Position numbers and translations under genes: made by a program. This document shows positions 1-8,011 of a DNA stretch of 64,000 nt, in pieces. Numbering within the stretch: position 1 is the stretch's first letter; every line of letters begins with the position of its first letter. The notes under the pieces are model-generated. The model was not told the origin of the DNA, ran no database searches, and saw only the letters and a list, made by a program, of their open reading frames with translations. The stretch is taken from NCBI GenBank assembly GCA_963843525.1, contig CAWJKM010000001.1:50389-114388 (forward strand), written 5' to 3'. The stretch is from DATJPR01 sp963843525 (lineage in GTDB: Bacteria > Bacteroidota > Ignavibacteria > UBA10030 > UBA6906).

Positions 1-188
1 TGTTTGAGGGATTTCACGAGCTTGTGACCGGGAAGCATGTCGGGAGCAACGGACAGGACAAGTTCGGCCGACTCGCCGCTTTTGCAGGAGTAAGCGAGTT
101 TCCAGCCCGCGTGAAGTGCGCCAGTCTCGCCTGGCATACCATGAAAGCGGCCCTCGATGGTCATATCGAAAAAGTGACAACCGAATAA
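1..188 (+). CDS. sufU: SufU-like iron-sulfur cluster assembly protein, C-terminal end (partial)
   Basis: The window opens inside this gene; the first complete codon is at base 3 and the TAA stop is at 186-188, leaving about 61 residues. The tail contains FPARVKCASLAWHT, which matches the C-terminal region of SufU/NifU-like proteins where the last conserved cysteine sits, followed by the usual short KAALDG helix. SufU serves as scaffold or sulfur-relay partner of the SufS cysteine desulfurase in the cytoplasm. The following genes, sufT and an A-type carrier on the same strand, support a SUF operon whose front half lies outside the window. Confidence 0.85.
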   Translation, partial: FEGFHELVTGKHVGSNGQDKFGRLAAFAGVSEFPARVKCASLAWHTMKAALDGHIEKVTTE

Positions 189-210
189 CAGGTGATCGGG
201 AGACTTGGCA

Positions 211-573
211 ATGGCGGACAACGAGCAACCAACCACAACCGGATCCGGGAAGATCAGCGGCATCGAGCAGAAGCTGATAGAGAATAACGTCATCAATGCC
301 CTTCATGGCTGCTACGATCCGGAGATTCCCGTGAATATCTATGACCTCGGCCTGATCTATGAAGTAAGCGTCAATGATCAGGGAGAAGTCGCAGTCACCA
401 TGACCCTGACATCGCCACACTGCCCGGCAGCGCAATCCTTGCCGGGAGATGTTCAGCAACAGGCAAGCAACGTTCCGGGTGTGACGTCGGTGAAAGTGAA
501 TGTTACCTGGACCCCGCCGTGGAACATGAGCATGATGAGCGATGTTGCAAAGTTGGAACTGGGATATATGTAA
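211..573 (+). CDS. sufT: SufT / MIP18-family (DUF59) Fe-S maturation protein
   Basis: The 120-residue protein is a single MIP18/DUF59 domain. It contains DPEIPVNIYDLGLIY, the signature of the family, and a later SPHCPAAQSLP segment with the conserved cysteine. Family members assist Fe-S cluster assembly or delivery to target proteins. A TTG six bases upstream is also in frame, but I prefer ATG 211 because GGGAGA lies about seven bases before it. The gene sits 22 bases after sufU and is followed by an A-type carrier, so it is almost certainly part of the suf operon. Confidence 0.9.
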   Translation: MADNEQPTTTGSGKISGIEQKLIENNVINALHGCYDPEIPVNIYDLGLIYEVSVNDQGEVAVTMTLTSPHCPAAQSLPGDVQQQASNVPGVTSVKVNVTWTPPWNMSMMSDVAKLELGYM

Positions 574-648
574 GGAGTCCCTGAGCTTCGACGGGACGAG
601 AGGAAAGAACTGAGATCCAGAATCAAATGAAGAACTCTTGAGGACGAT

Positions 649-1014
649 ATGGACGAGATTCAGGCCACAAAACCGATTACGAGTGATGAAATCTCGCTGA
701 CATCCAAAGCAGCGCAGCAGGTCAGGAAGATCATGGCAGAGAACAACATCCCGTCGGATCACGGAATGCGGATTGGAGTGAAAGGCGGCGGCTGTTCCGG
801 TCTTTCCTATGTCCTGGGTTTTGATGAAAAGGCAGGAGAAAAGGATCGTGTTCTGGAGAGCGAGGGAGTGAAGATCTTCATTGATCCGAAGAGCCTCTTT
901 TACGTGTCGGGAACCGTCCTGGATTTCAGCGACGGGTTGAATGGCAAAGGCTTCGTGTTCAATAATCCGCAAGCCTCGAAAACCTGTGGCTGCGGGCAGT
1001 CCTTCGGGGTCTGA
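649..1014 (+). CDS. erpA: A-type iron-sulfur carrier protein (ErpA/IscA/SufA family)
   Basis: The product is 121 residues, the usual length for the HesB/IscA family. The three cluster-binding cysteines are present: one in GGGCSGLSY near residue 49 and two in the terminal TCGCGQSF motif. Such carriers accept nascent 2Fe-2S or 4Fe-4S clusters and hand them to apo-proteins. A GAGGA element precedes ATG 649. Position after sufU and sufT fits the SUF system. Whether it is functionally ErpA, SufA or IscA cannot be told from sequence alone. The short extension before the domain (about 15 residues) is unremarkable. Confidence 0.9.
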   Translation: MDEIQATKPITSDEISLTSKAAQQVRKIMAENNIPSDHGMRIGVKGGGCSGLSYVLGFDEKAGEKDRVLESEGVKIFIDPKSLFYVSGTVLDFSDGLNGKGFVFNNPQASKTCGCGQSFGV

Positions 1015-1093
1015 GCAGCAGACTGCGGAATGCGCCGGGGCGGGAGCAGCTCAAGACAGGTTCATTGAAAACCAGAATTCATCTGAGGGCGTA

Positions 1094-1840
1094 ATGAGAC
1101 GACGCGCGTTTCTCGGAGCCCTTGCTGCAGGAGCGGCCTCGAGGCTCCCGGCCGTTGGCAGTCAATCGAATGTACTATTCTCACTTCCACAACAACTCAA
1201 GGAGCAGTCCCTCATGGCATACGAATGGAAGTTCAATCCACGGCCCTATTCCGATGAAGAGGCAAAGAAACTTCTGGCACCGGTCGTCGATGCAGAAACC
1301 ACCGACTGGCACTATAACACGCATCACAAGGGTTACGTCACCGCCCTCAACAACATCGAGAAGGGGCTTGAAACCGCCGATCGCGCGGGTGCGAACGGCA
1401 ACTACAGTCAAATCGGTGAGCTGAAGCGCCGCACGACCTGGAACCACGCCGGCGCGCTTCTTCATGACGTTTATTGGGAAGTATTGGGAGGGGACGGCAA
1501 TCCTTCCAAAGGCCCGGAAGTCAATGCGGCCATCGTGAAAGAATTTGGATCTTTCGATGCATGGAAAGCCGATTTCAAGGCGACGGCGGTTTCGGCGAAG
1601 CTGAGCGGGTGGGGTGTGCTGACCTATGACATGCTCTACAGCAAGAGGATCCTCAACGTCCTGGTTGACGAGCACCACTATGGTGCCATCTGGGGAGGCA
1701 TCCCGCTTATTCCCGTCGATGTCTTCGAACATGCCTACTACCATAAAGACGGTCCGAAGCGGGCAGCGTACATCGATAATTTTATCGCGAACCTCCACTG
1801 GGGCCGTATCAACGAGCGATATAAGAAATACGCAAAGTAA
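1094..1840 (+). CDS. Fe/Mn superoxide dismutase, possibly with Tat signal and a second internal start
   Basis: The core is a complete Fe/Mn superoxide dismutase. Metal ligands are visible: His in THHKGYV, His in TTWNHAGALLHDVYW, and Asp and His in PVDVFEHAYYH. It converts superoxide to hydrogen peroxide and oxygen. From ATG 1094 the N-terminus reads RRRAFLGALAAG, a twin-arginine-like export signal, giving 248 residues. A second ATG at 1214 starts right at the enzyme domain (208 residues) and has a strong AAGGAG at 1199-1204, nine bases upstream. The enzyme might therefore be made in exported and cytoplasmic forms. The metal (Fe or Mn) is not assigned. Neighbouring suf genes suggest an oxidative-stress and Fe-S context. 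Confidence 0.93.
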   Translation: MRRRAFLGALAAGAASRLPAVGSQSNVLFSLPQQLKEQSLMAYEWKFNPRPYSDEEAKKLLAPVVDAETTDWHYNTHHKGYVTALNNIEKGLETADRAGANGNYSQIGELKRRTTWNHAGALLHDVYWEVLGGDGNPSKGPEVNAAIVKEFGSFDAWKADFKATAVSAKLSGWGVLTYDMLYSKRILNVLVDEHHYGAIWGGIPLIPVDVFEHAYYHKDGPKRAAYIDNFIANLHWGRINERYKKYAK

Positions 1841-1855
1841 TCTCGCATTCAAGCC

Positions 1856-1910
1856 GGCCGGAATATGCGCGACTCTCTCAAGGAGTCCAACAATTCCGGC
1901 CTTTTCTTTT
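1856..1910 (+). terminator. Rho-independent terminator after superoxide dismutase
   Basis: GGCCGGAAT at 1856-1864 is perfectly complementary to ATTCCGGCC at 1893-1901 and is followed by TTTTCTTTT at 1902-1910. The loop is long (28 bases) but can fold further. It lies 16 bases after the SOD stop codon. Confidence 0.75.
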
Positions 1911-2077
1911 GCTGGAACCGCCGCGCCTGGCGAGCTGATTTTGCGTGCAGGCCGGAAAGGCAAACACGGATCCAACCGTCGGAGCAGGTTGATGTTCTCC
2001 CAAAGAATATGTATTTTCATCAATGATTTTGAACTCTCATCTGTGCAACGAGACTCTACGAACTCATTGGAGGAAGA

Positions 2078-2176
2078 ATGAACAAGAAGACCCGAAGGGC
2101 GCGGAAGAAACACAAGAAAGCGGTTGAACGTGTGAAGGCGAAGCGGAGGGCTGAAGTAGCGAAGAAGAAAGGATAA
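2078..2176 (+). CDS. 32-residue lysine/arginine-rich small protein, function unknown
   Basis: ATG 2078 to TAA 2174-2176 encodes a 32-residue protein with 11 Lys, 6 Arg and 1 His, beginning MNKKTRRARKKHKKA and ending AKKKG. A GGAGG lies at 2069-2073, four bases before the ATG, and an intrinsic terminator begins nine bases after the stop. Upstream is the SOD terminator, so the gene appears to form its own transcription unit. The composition suggests binding to RNA, the ribosome or another polyanion, but I do not recognise the family. It could also be a chance reading frame; the tight SD-ORF-terminator layout argues against that. Confidence 0.65.
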   Translation: MNKKTRRARKKHKKAVERVKAKRRAEVAKKKG

Positions 2177-2183
2177 GGTGAGG

Positions 2184-2215
2184 AAGGGTGACCGAGGAGT
2201 CACCTTTTCTTTTTT
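2184..2215 (+). terminator. Rho-independent terminator after the small basic gene
   Basis: GGTGAC at 2187-2192 and GTCACC at 2199-2204 form a six-base perfect stem with a CGAGGA loop. The stem can extend outward through AAG/TTT pairs. TTTTCTTTTTT follows at 2205-2215. The folP ribosome binding site starts three bases after the T-tract. Confidence 0.85.
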
Positions 2216-2231
2216 GTGGAGGAGTCTCCCC

Positions 2232-3125
2232 GTGCTGAATCCTGAAGTGCAGGAACTTACCCCCTTGCGTTGTACAAAGCAGTATCGTTTCGGGACGAAG
2301 GTATTCGACTTTTCCGAGAGGACGTTCATTATGGGGGTATTGAACGTGACGCCCGATTCATTCTCCGACGGAGGCAGGTATATGCAGGGCTCCGCCGCGG
2401 TTGAGCGGGCGTTGCAGATGGCAGAAGAAGGGGCCGATATCATCGATATCGGGGGGGAATCTACCAGACCCAGGGGAGCCGTTTACGGGGAAGGATCACG
2501 GGCTGTGTCCGCCGAGGAGGAGCTGCAGAGGGTAATTCCCGTAATCGAAAGCATCGCGAAACGCACAGACGTTCCCCTTTCCATTGATACATGGAAAAGC
2601 CGCGTAGCCGGCGAGGCCCTTGACGCGGGAGCCGTGATAGTCAACGACATCAGCGGATTCCATTTTGACCCGCTTCTGCCCGAGGTCGTACGGCGGAAGT
2701 CGGCGTCGGCAGTGGTCATGCACACTCCCGCACCCCCGTGGGAAATGCCGGACCATGTTGAGTATACGGATGTCGTCGAGGATGTCGCCGCCTCTCTGCG
2801 CAAGTCGCTGACGCTGGGAGAAACGGCGGGAATCAGACAGATGATTGTTGATCCCGGGCTTGGATTCGGGAAATCCCTGAAAGAGAATTATCGTTTGATT
2901 GCACGGTTGGACCGGATTGCCACTCTCCGGTATCCAATACTTGTGGGGATATCGCGCAAGTCCTTTATCGGGAAGCTGTTGCACCTTCCTGTAGAATCCC
3001 GTTTGGAGGGGTCTCTTGCCGCCATGACCGCGGCAATCCTCCGCGGAGCCAATGTTGTGCGCGTTCACGATGTGCTGTCGTCGCGCCGGGCTGCGGCGGT
3101 AGCAGATGAGCTCGTCCGCTCCTAA
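2232..3125 (+). CDS. folP: Dihydropteroate synthase
   Basis: The product (297 residues from GTG 2232) condenses p-aminobenzoate with hydroxymethyl-dihydropterin pyrophosphate in folate synthesis. Visible signatures are MGVLNVTPDSFSDGG (pterin/diphosphate loop), IDIGGESTRPR, SIDTWK, VNDISG, VDPGLGFGKS and GISRKSFIG. GTG 2232 is chosen because GGAGGAG lies at 2218-2224, seven bases upstream; an earlier in-frame GTG at 2178 would place the terminator hairpin inside the gene. It is followed 32 bases later by cdaA, a pairing often seen in Bacteroidota and relatives. Confidence 0.95.
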   Translation: MLNPEVQELTPLRCTKQYRFGTKVFDFSERTFIMGVLNVTPDSFSDGGRYMQGSAAVERALQMAEEGADIIDIGGESTRPRGAVYGEGSRAVSAEEELQRVIPVIESIAKRTDVPLSIDTWKSRVAGEALDAGAVIVNDISGFHFDPLLPEVVRRKSASAVVMHTPAPPWEMPDHVEYTDVVEDVAASLRKSLTLGETAGIRQMIVDPGLGFGKSLKENYRLIARLDRIATLRYPILVGISRKSFIGKLLHLPVESRLEGSLAAMTAAILRGANVVRVHDVLSSRRAAAVADELVRS

Positions 3126-3157
3126 CAAATCGTCGAAGTGACCTAAGGGCGTACACG

Positions 3158-3973
3158 ATGGAGCTATTCAAGATCGGTTTCATCAGCGTCGGCGTATCGG
3201 ATATCCTGGATATCGCGCTCGTGTCGTTCATTTTCTACCGTCTCTATCTTGCGATGAAGGGGACGGTCGCGATTCAGATTTTCGTGGGCCTGGTCTTTAT
3301 CGTCACCGCGTCGTTTATCGCCCAGTTCCTCCACTTCAAGGCGATGACCTGGATTCTCCGGACCCTCACCGACATCTGGGTCCTCGCATTTATCATCCTG
3401 TTCCAGCCTGAACTGCGCCGGATTCTTGTCCTCATCAGCCGGAGTCCGGTCGTCCGCATGTTTGTGAAACTCAATGTGGATGAGTCGATCGACGAGGTTG
3501 TCGGGGCGGTGACCGAACTTTCGAAGAAAAAATTCGGGGCGTTGATCATTTTTGTGCGTGCAACGGGAATCCGGATGCACGCCGAAACCGGAACCCGGAT
3601 GGAAGCCATCGTGAGCCGGACGCTTCTCCTCGCGATATTCAATCCCCGTTCGCCGCTTCATGACGGGGCAGTCATCATCAAGGACCGGCAGATCGAAGCG
3701 GCGCGTTGCACGCTGCCCCTCTCGAACATCACCGCCTGGGAAGGACAACTTCTGGGGACCCGTCATCGGGCCGGACTCGGCATCTCTGAGCAGGCAGACG
3801 TCGTTGTGGTGATCGTCTCGGAGGAAACGGGGACCGTCTCCATCGCAGAAAATGGCACGCTCTCCCGCGGTCTTACCCCGGCGGTCCTTCGCCGGGAACT
3901 CAAAGACCGACTGACTCTGGAAAACGACCGTTCCGGGTCGAGCATCTGGAAGTTTCTCCGAAATCGCAATTGA
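3158..3973 (+). CDS. cdaA: CdaA-type membrane diadenylate cyclase
   Basis: The 271-residue protein has three predicted N-terminal membrane helices in roughly the first 90 residues, then a DisA_N/DAC domain. The catalytic signatures are LHDGAVII near residue 168 and GTRHRAGLG near residue 202. CdaA makes cyclic di-AMP from two ATP at the membrane; c-di-AMP governs potassium and osmolyte balance and envelope homeostasis. In Firmicutes cdaA is next to cdaR and glmM; here it follows folP and no regulator is adjacent. The C-terminal NGTLSRGLTP segment is also typical for this class. Confidence 0.93.
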   Translation: MELFKIGFISVGVSDILDIALVSFIFYRLYLAMKGTVAIQIFVGLVFIVTASFIAQFLHFKAMTWILRTLTDIWVLAFIILFQPELRRILVLISRSPVVRMFVKLNVDESIDEVVGAVTELSKKKFGALIIFVRATGIRMHAETGTRMEAIVSRTLLLAIFNPRSPLHDGAVIIKDRQIEAARCTLPLSNITAWEGQLLGTRHRAGLGISEQADVVVVIVSEETGTVSIAENGTLSRGLTPAVLRRELKDRLTLENDRSGSSIWKFLRNRN

Positions 3974-4018
3974 TCTGCATAGGTCCATTCAGAGTGAAGC
4001 ATTCCTCTCAGAGATCCC

Positions 4019-4663
4019 GTGAAGCGATTTGACGTTGAACGCCAGGAATTGGTTGCGCTGCTGCGCAGCCGCGGCATCATCAATGACCGGCTCCTTCGTG
4101 CGATGGAAACGGTCGAACGAAACCTTTTTGTCCCGGAACCGTTTACCTCCCGTTCGTACGAGGATTGCGCATTACCCATCGGCAAAGGGCAAACGATATC
4201 GCAACCGTACACCGTTGCCTTCATGACCCAGATTCTCGACGTTCATCAGGGTGACAAGGTCTTGGAAGTCGGCACCGGCTCGGGCTATCAGTCGGCGATC
4301 CTGGCGACGCTAGGTGCCCGTGTATTCAGCATCGAACGAGACGGGGATCTTCTTGCCGCCGCGCGTAAGCTGCTGGATCGTCTGGGGTACCGCGTCGCGT
4401 CGAAGGCGGGAGATGGATCGATCGGATGGGACGAATTTGCGCCGTATAACGGGATCATCGTCACCGCTGCTGCGCCAGATGTGCCGAAGTCTCTTCTGGG
4501 CCAGCTCTCCGATGGTGGCAAGTTGGTAGTCCCTGTAGGAAGCAGGGAGGTTCAGTCTCTCGTCATTGTCACGAGGGCCGGGGATCGTTTTGATCGAAGG
4601 AGCATTGACAGCTTCAAGTTTGTCCCCCTGGTCGGGAAAAACGGCTGGCAGGAAGTGGAGTGA
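4019..4663 (+). CDS. pcm: Protein-L-isoaspartate O-methyltransferase
   Basis: The 214-residue enzyme methylates isoaspartyl residues in aged proteins using S-adenosylmethionine, starting their repair. ISQPYTVAFMTQIL and the SAM-binding VLEVGTGSGYQSAILA motif are diagnostic, as is the early RNLFVPE-like segment (ERNLFVPEPF). The start is GTG 4019, with only a weak ribosome binding site. The stop codon overlaps the GTG start of miaA (GTGA), so the two are likely translationally coupled. Confidence 0.93.
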   Translation: MKRFDVERQELVALLRSRGIINDRLLRAMETVERNLFVPEPFTSRSYEDCALPIGKGQTISQPYTVAFMTQILDVHQGDKVLEVGTGSGYQSAILATLGARVFSIERDGDLLAAARKLLDRLGYRVASKAGDGSIGWDEFAPYNGIIVTAAAPDVPKSLLGQLSDGGKLVVPVGSREVQSLVIVTRAGDRFDRRSIDSFKFVPLVGKNGWQEVE

Positions 4664-5643
4664 AAGCGCATGAGGGCACCGTGCGGTCGACACTGATTGC
4701 TGAACGGACTGTCGTCGCAATTGTGGGACCCACGGCCTCGGGGAAAACGGCTCTCGCGATCGATCTTGCGAAGGAAGTCGGCGGGGAGATTATTTCTGCT
4801 GATTCACGCCAGGTGTACCGGCACCTTGACATCGGTACGGCAAAACCCACTCTTGAAGAACGTGCCGGCATCCCCCATCACTTTCTCGATATCCTCGATC
4901 CCGGGGAAGAGTACAATGCGGGCATATTCGGAGAGCAAGCAAGAAACACCATCGATGCTCTTTTTGCCCGGGGTATTCTGCCGATCGTCGTCGGGGGCTC
5001 CGGATTGTACATCAAGTCTCTGATTGACGGCTTCTTTGATGGCCCCGGTGGGGATCCGGAATTCCGCAGCGCCATGGAAAAGCGATTGAAAAGGGACGGG
5101 ATCTCGTCACTGCTCGAAGAACTTCGTCTCGTCGATCCGGTCACTGCGGGACGGATTGACCCTACGAAACCCCGCAGGATCATCCGCGCCCTGGAGGTGC
5201 ACCATATCACCGGTACGCCGCTCTCGACAGTCCAGGAACTCCGCAAACCGGCAATCACCTATCGTACGATCCAGATCGGATTGCTCCTGGAAAGGAAGCA
5301 CCTCTATGAACGGATCAACCGGAGGGTGGACGAAATGATCGAACGGGGTCTCATCAACGAGGTGGCGTGGCTGAAGGCGAAGGGGTACCGGCGAGATCTC
5401 AACGCCCTGAACACAGTAGGGTACGCGGAAGTCTTTGCTCACCTGGCAGGCGAGATCAGCGAAGGGGAAATGGTCCGATTGATAAAACGAAACACGCGCC
5501 GGTATGCAAAGAGACAGATGACCTGGTTCTCTGCAGATCGGCGCGTGAAATGGTTCCCGGCGGAATCGGTGAAAACCCTGCCGCTGATCCCCGAAATTCT
5601 ACGGGAGAGAGAGATTGCTCAACCTTTCGGCTCGCGAACGTAG
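4660..5643 (+). CDS. miaA: tRNA dimethylallyltransferase
   Basis: MiaA adds the dimethylallyl group to A37 of tRNAs that read UNN codons. The 327-residue protein shows the P-loop VGPTASGKTALAIDLA, SADSRQVYRHLDIGTAKP and the GGSGLYIKSLIDG segment, all typical. The GTG start overlaps the pcm stop. The first 15 residues before the P-loop domain are a short extension. Its 3' end overlaps the 3' end of the convergent CsgG-like gene by 25 bases. Confidence 0.95.
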   Translation: MKAHEGTVRSTLIAERTVVAIVGPTASGKTALAIDLAKEVGGEIISADSRQVYRHLDIGTAKPTLEERAGIPHHFLDILDPGEEYNAGIFGEQARNTIDALFARGILPIVVGGSGLYIKSLIDGFFDGPGGDPEFRSAMEKRLKRDGISSLLEELRLVDPVTAGRIDPTKPRRIIRALEVHHITGTPLSTVQELRKPAITYRTIQIGLLLERKHLYERINRRVDEMIERGLINEVAWLKAKGYRRDLNALNTVGYAEVFAHLAGEISEGEMVRLIKRNTRRYAKRQMTWFSADRRVKWFPAESVKTLPLIPEILREREIAQPFGSRT

Positions 5644-6512
5644 TCTCCGACTTGAAGGTCCTTGCCGTCGATGACCCGTGCCTTGGCCGCTTTCCCGTCA
5701 AGCATGTCCTCTTCCACTTTGATACGCCCGACTTTTTCCTCCTCAGCACCAAGGACCAGTCCCGTATCCGGATCCTTGAGCTGTTCTCCGGCACGGTACA
5801 CATCGAATTCCATACCCTCCTTGACGTTCCCATCAGACCCTGGCTTCATAATCACCGTGCCGTCGGCATTGGCCTTCAGAATTCTTCCAGACCAGGGAAC
5901 CTTGGCCATGTTATCGCGAATCAGTTCCACGCATTTGTCGATTGCCTCGCGTGCAGCCTTCCCGAGATCCGTGTCATTCCATTTGCTGAAGTCGCTGAAG
6001 TTGATCCCCTTGTAACTTCCCCCGAGCCCGATAGTGGATTCCGTGCCTTCTTCTGTTTCTGAGGCGATGACTTCACCGGTGGTGGAATTGACCAACCTGA
6101 TGTCTACGGCAGCGCGCGCCGACTTTGCATTAATCGCAGCTCCGAAAAGGTTCGAGCCGCCGGACACTGCGCGGTCTTTGGTTCCCAGTTCGGAGAGACT
6201 GCCCAACACAAGGAGGTCTGCGCCGAGGAGTTTCCCGACTTTCGCAGCTGTTTCCGGGGTTACCTGACCTGACGCGCCGAGGTGCTGCTCTTCCATGATC
6301 TTTCCCAACTCCTTCCGTTCGATCACCACAAATTCTCCGCTCTTGACGAGGGCAGTCGTCAGCATGTCGCTCACTCCTTCGCCGGCTCCCCTGTAACCGG
6401 ATTTATTGGAGAATTCTGCCACGGCGACGCGCTTTTTCACCTGTCCGGGCGAAGAGGACACAATGATCAGACATAAAGGGAGAAGCATGAAGAATTGGAA
6501 GGTTCTGCGCAT
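5619..6512 (-). CDS. CsgG/HfaB-family periplasmic or outer-membrane protein
   Basis: The 297-residue protein begins with a signal peptide of about 24 residues and then a CsgG-type domain: RVAVAEFSNKS, VVIERKELGKIMEEQHLG and LLGADLLVLGSLSEL. CsgG proteins form the curli secretion pore, but the wider family includes many envelope proteins of unknown role. I see no clear lipobox cysteine (the signal ends near SSSPGQV), unlike true CsgG, so it may be a soluble periplasmic or non-lipidated protein. The C-terminal third resembles a small beta-rich domain (GRILKANADGTVIMKPG). No curli genes are nearby. Confidence 0.75.
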   Translation of the reverse strand: MRRTFQFFMLLPLCLIIVSSSPGQVKKRVAVAEFSNKSGYRGAGEGVSDMLTTALVKSGEFVVIERKELGKIMEEQHLGASGQVTPETAAKVGKLLGADLLVLGSLSELGTKDRAVSGGSNLFGAAINAKSARAAVDIRLVNSTTGEVIASETEEGTESTIGLGGSYKGINFSDFSKWNDTDLGKAAREAIDKCVELIRDNMAKVPWSGRILKANADGTVIMKPGSDGNVKEGMEFDVYRAGEQLKDPDTGLVLGAEEEKVGRIKVEEDMLDGKAAKARVIDGKDLQVGDYVREPKG

Positions 6513-6733
6513 GGGATTCCTTTCGATTTGTTTTCGGGGTAAACGGCAATATAGCGAGAGGGATCATGAGTTCCAACCGTGTGGATGGTCTCTCCGCGAC
6601 GCAAAGGACCAGTCGGAAGAATGCCCTCTTTTGATTTTCTCCACCTTCAGACGTAGATTGTCTCCTTGATATGGGTTATCGCCATAGTCATCCTGCGATT
6701 GCAGGGATCGTACGTTTGCAAAGCAGAGGAAAT

Positions 6734-7267
6734 ATGATCGAGACACCGCAGGAGTACACGGAACGGATCCTGGGCTATCTGAAGGGATCGGCGCCAATGA
6801 GCATTCTTGCCTCAACTCCGGCGAAGCTGGAAAAACTGTTGAGGGGAGTCCCCCGTCAGAAACTAGGGAAGCGTCCGGAGTCAGACCGTTGGTCAGTAGC
6901 GGAAATCCTTGCCCACCTTGCGGACAGCGAATTGGTCATGGGGTTCCGTATTCGCCTGGTCCTCGGATCGAACGGGGTAACGACCCAGGCGTTCGACCAG
7001 GACGCCTGGGCGGAGTACTCCAATTATAGAAGGCAGGACCCGAAGATTTCATACGAGGCCTTCCGGGCCCAACGAGTGCGAAACATCCGATTGCTCCGCC
7101 AGATTCCGCCGGCGATGTGGGAGAACTTTGGGATGCACACGGAACGCGGGAGGGAGACGGTCACGCGCCTCGTCGAGATGCTGGCGGGACACGACGTCAA
7201 CCACGTGGGACAGATCGAGAAGATTCTCCATCCTCCAACGGAAAAGAAGCGTCGCCCAAAAACGTGA
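6734..7267 (+). CDS. DinB-superfamily (DfsB-like) putative metal-dependent protein
   Basis: The 177-residue protein has the four-helix DinB fold pattern: RWSVAEILAHLADSE with the first His, and the late HDVNHVGQIEKIL segment with the other two metal-ligand histidines. Family members include thiol transferases and stress proteins; the precise role here is unknown. ATG 6734 is preceded by GAGGA at 6726-6730 with short spacing; an earlier in-frame start at 6671 would add a non-homologous leader. It is divergent from the CsgG-like gene and convergent with the ECF sigma gene. Confidence 0.8.
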   Translation: MIETPQEYTERILGYLKGSAPMSILASTPAKLEKLLRGVPRQKLGKRPESDRWSVAEILAHLADSELVMGFRIRLVLGSNGVTTQAFDQDAWAEYSNYRRQDPKISYEAFRAQRVRNIRLLRQIPPAMWENFGMHTERGRETVTRLVEMLAGHDVNHVGQIEKILHPPTEKKRRPKT

Positions 7268-7273
7268 TGCTCA

Positions 7274-7348
7274 TCGGGTCGCCAGACCCGCGCCATCGAT
7301 ACGCACATCAACTGATCGGCAGGACAGTTCCGGCGAACTGTGCTACAA
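7274..7348. repeat. Paired-palindrome (REP/BIME-like) element, degenerate copy
   Basis: Two hairpins lie in tandem between convergent genes: CGGGTC-gcca-GACCCG at 7275-7290 and ACAGTTC-cggc-GAACTGT at 7324-7341, then CTACAATT. The loops (GCCA and CGGC) and the CTACAAT tail match the two perfect copies at 12872-13007, so this is a diverged member of the same family. It may also serve as a transcription terminator for both flanking genes. Confidence 0.75.
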
Positions 7349-7350
7349 TT

Positions 7351-7929
7351 CTATCTTCCTTCAAGCTTCGCCTTGATCACCTTCAGTGCATGATTGATCT
7401 GGTGCTCCACCGTTCTGACGCTGATTGCCAACAGGTCTGCGATCTCCTGGTTTGATTTCCCTTCGATCCTGCTCAAAAGAAAGACCGACCGACACCGTTC
7501 GGGGAGTCGATCGAAAATGATTCTCTCCAATTGATCCTGCAACGCTGTGAGCCGAAAAGCTTCCTCCGGATTGTCTCCCTCCGAAGGTGTCGGTGGCGGG
7601 ATTCGCTCTCTCAATTTTTCTCTTGTCCTCTGTCCCCGCGCAATATCCAAAGCGAGATTTCCGCTGATCCGGAGAAGTAAGGCAAGAAAGCTCAACTCCG
7701 GCTGAAGCGTGGAACGATGTTCCCACACCCTAAGGAATGTCTCCTGAACGACGTCATGCGACACGTCGGAGTCGTGCGTTCGAAAAAGAATGGAGCGAAA
7801 CACAATCGGTTGGTAGTGTTCAAAGAGCACTCGAAAGGCATCGACATCGGATCTCCTCACTTTTTCAAGGAGAGTGATCTCCGGGAGACCCCCTCGATCA
7901 ACGGTTTCCTGTGGGTTTTCGGGTGCCAT
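7351..7929 (-). CDS. ECF-family RNA polymerase sigma factor (FecI-like)
   Basis: The 192-residue protein has sigma region 2 (VVQETFLRVWEHRS) and region 4 (LPERCRSVFLLSRIEGKSNQEIADLLAISV), with no region 3, which is the ECF architecture. ATG 7929 is preferred over a TTG 39 bases upstream; GGGGAG lies just before the ATG. It is divergently arranged with a FecR-like gene, which is followed by a TonB receptor. By analogy with FecI, it probably transcribes the receptor when FecR relays a signal from the outer membrane, but it faces away from its likely target genes. Confidence 0.9.
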   Translation of the reverse strand: MAPENPQETVDRGGLPEITLLEKVRRSDVDAFRVLFEHYQPIVFRSILFRTHDSDVSHDVVQETFLRVWEHRSTLQPELSFLALLLRISGNLALDIARGQRTREKLRERIPPPTPSEGDNPEEAFRLTALQDQLERIIFDRLPERCRSVFLLSRIEGKSNQEIADLLAISVRTVEHQINHALKVIKAKLEGR

Positions 7930-8011
7930 GACTCCCCGCAAGATAGAGCCTGAATCACGGAATCGCAAGACATCCGGCGGATATGGGTGATGGGAGCCTC
8001 ATGATCGTTTA

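Noticed and set aside
205..210. TTG 205 as start of sufT
   Set aside because: ATG 211 has proper spacing from GGGAGA; TTG would place the SD too close.
2178..2231. Upstream GTG 2178 as start of folP
   Set aside because: The extra 18 codons lie within the terminator hairpin and T-tract; GTG 2232 has an ideal SD.
1181..2443. Minus-strand open frame of about 420 codons across SOD and folP
   Set aside because: It crosses two terminators and overlaps two well-supported plus-strand genes; no motif is visible.
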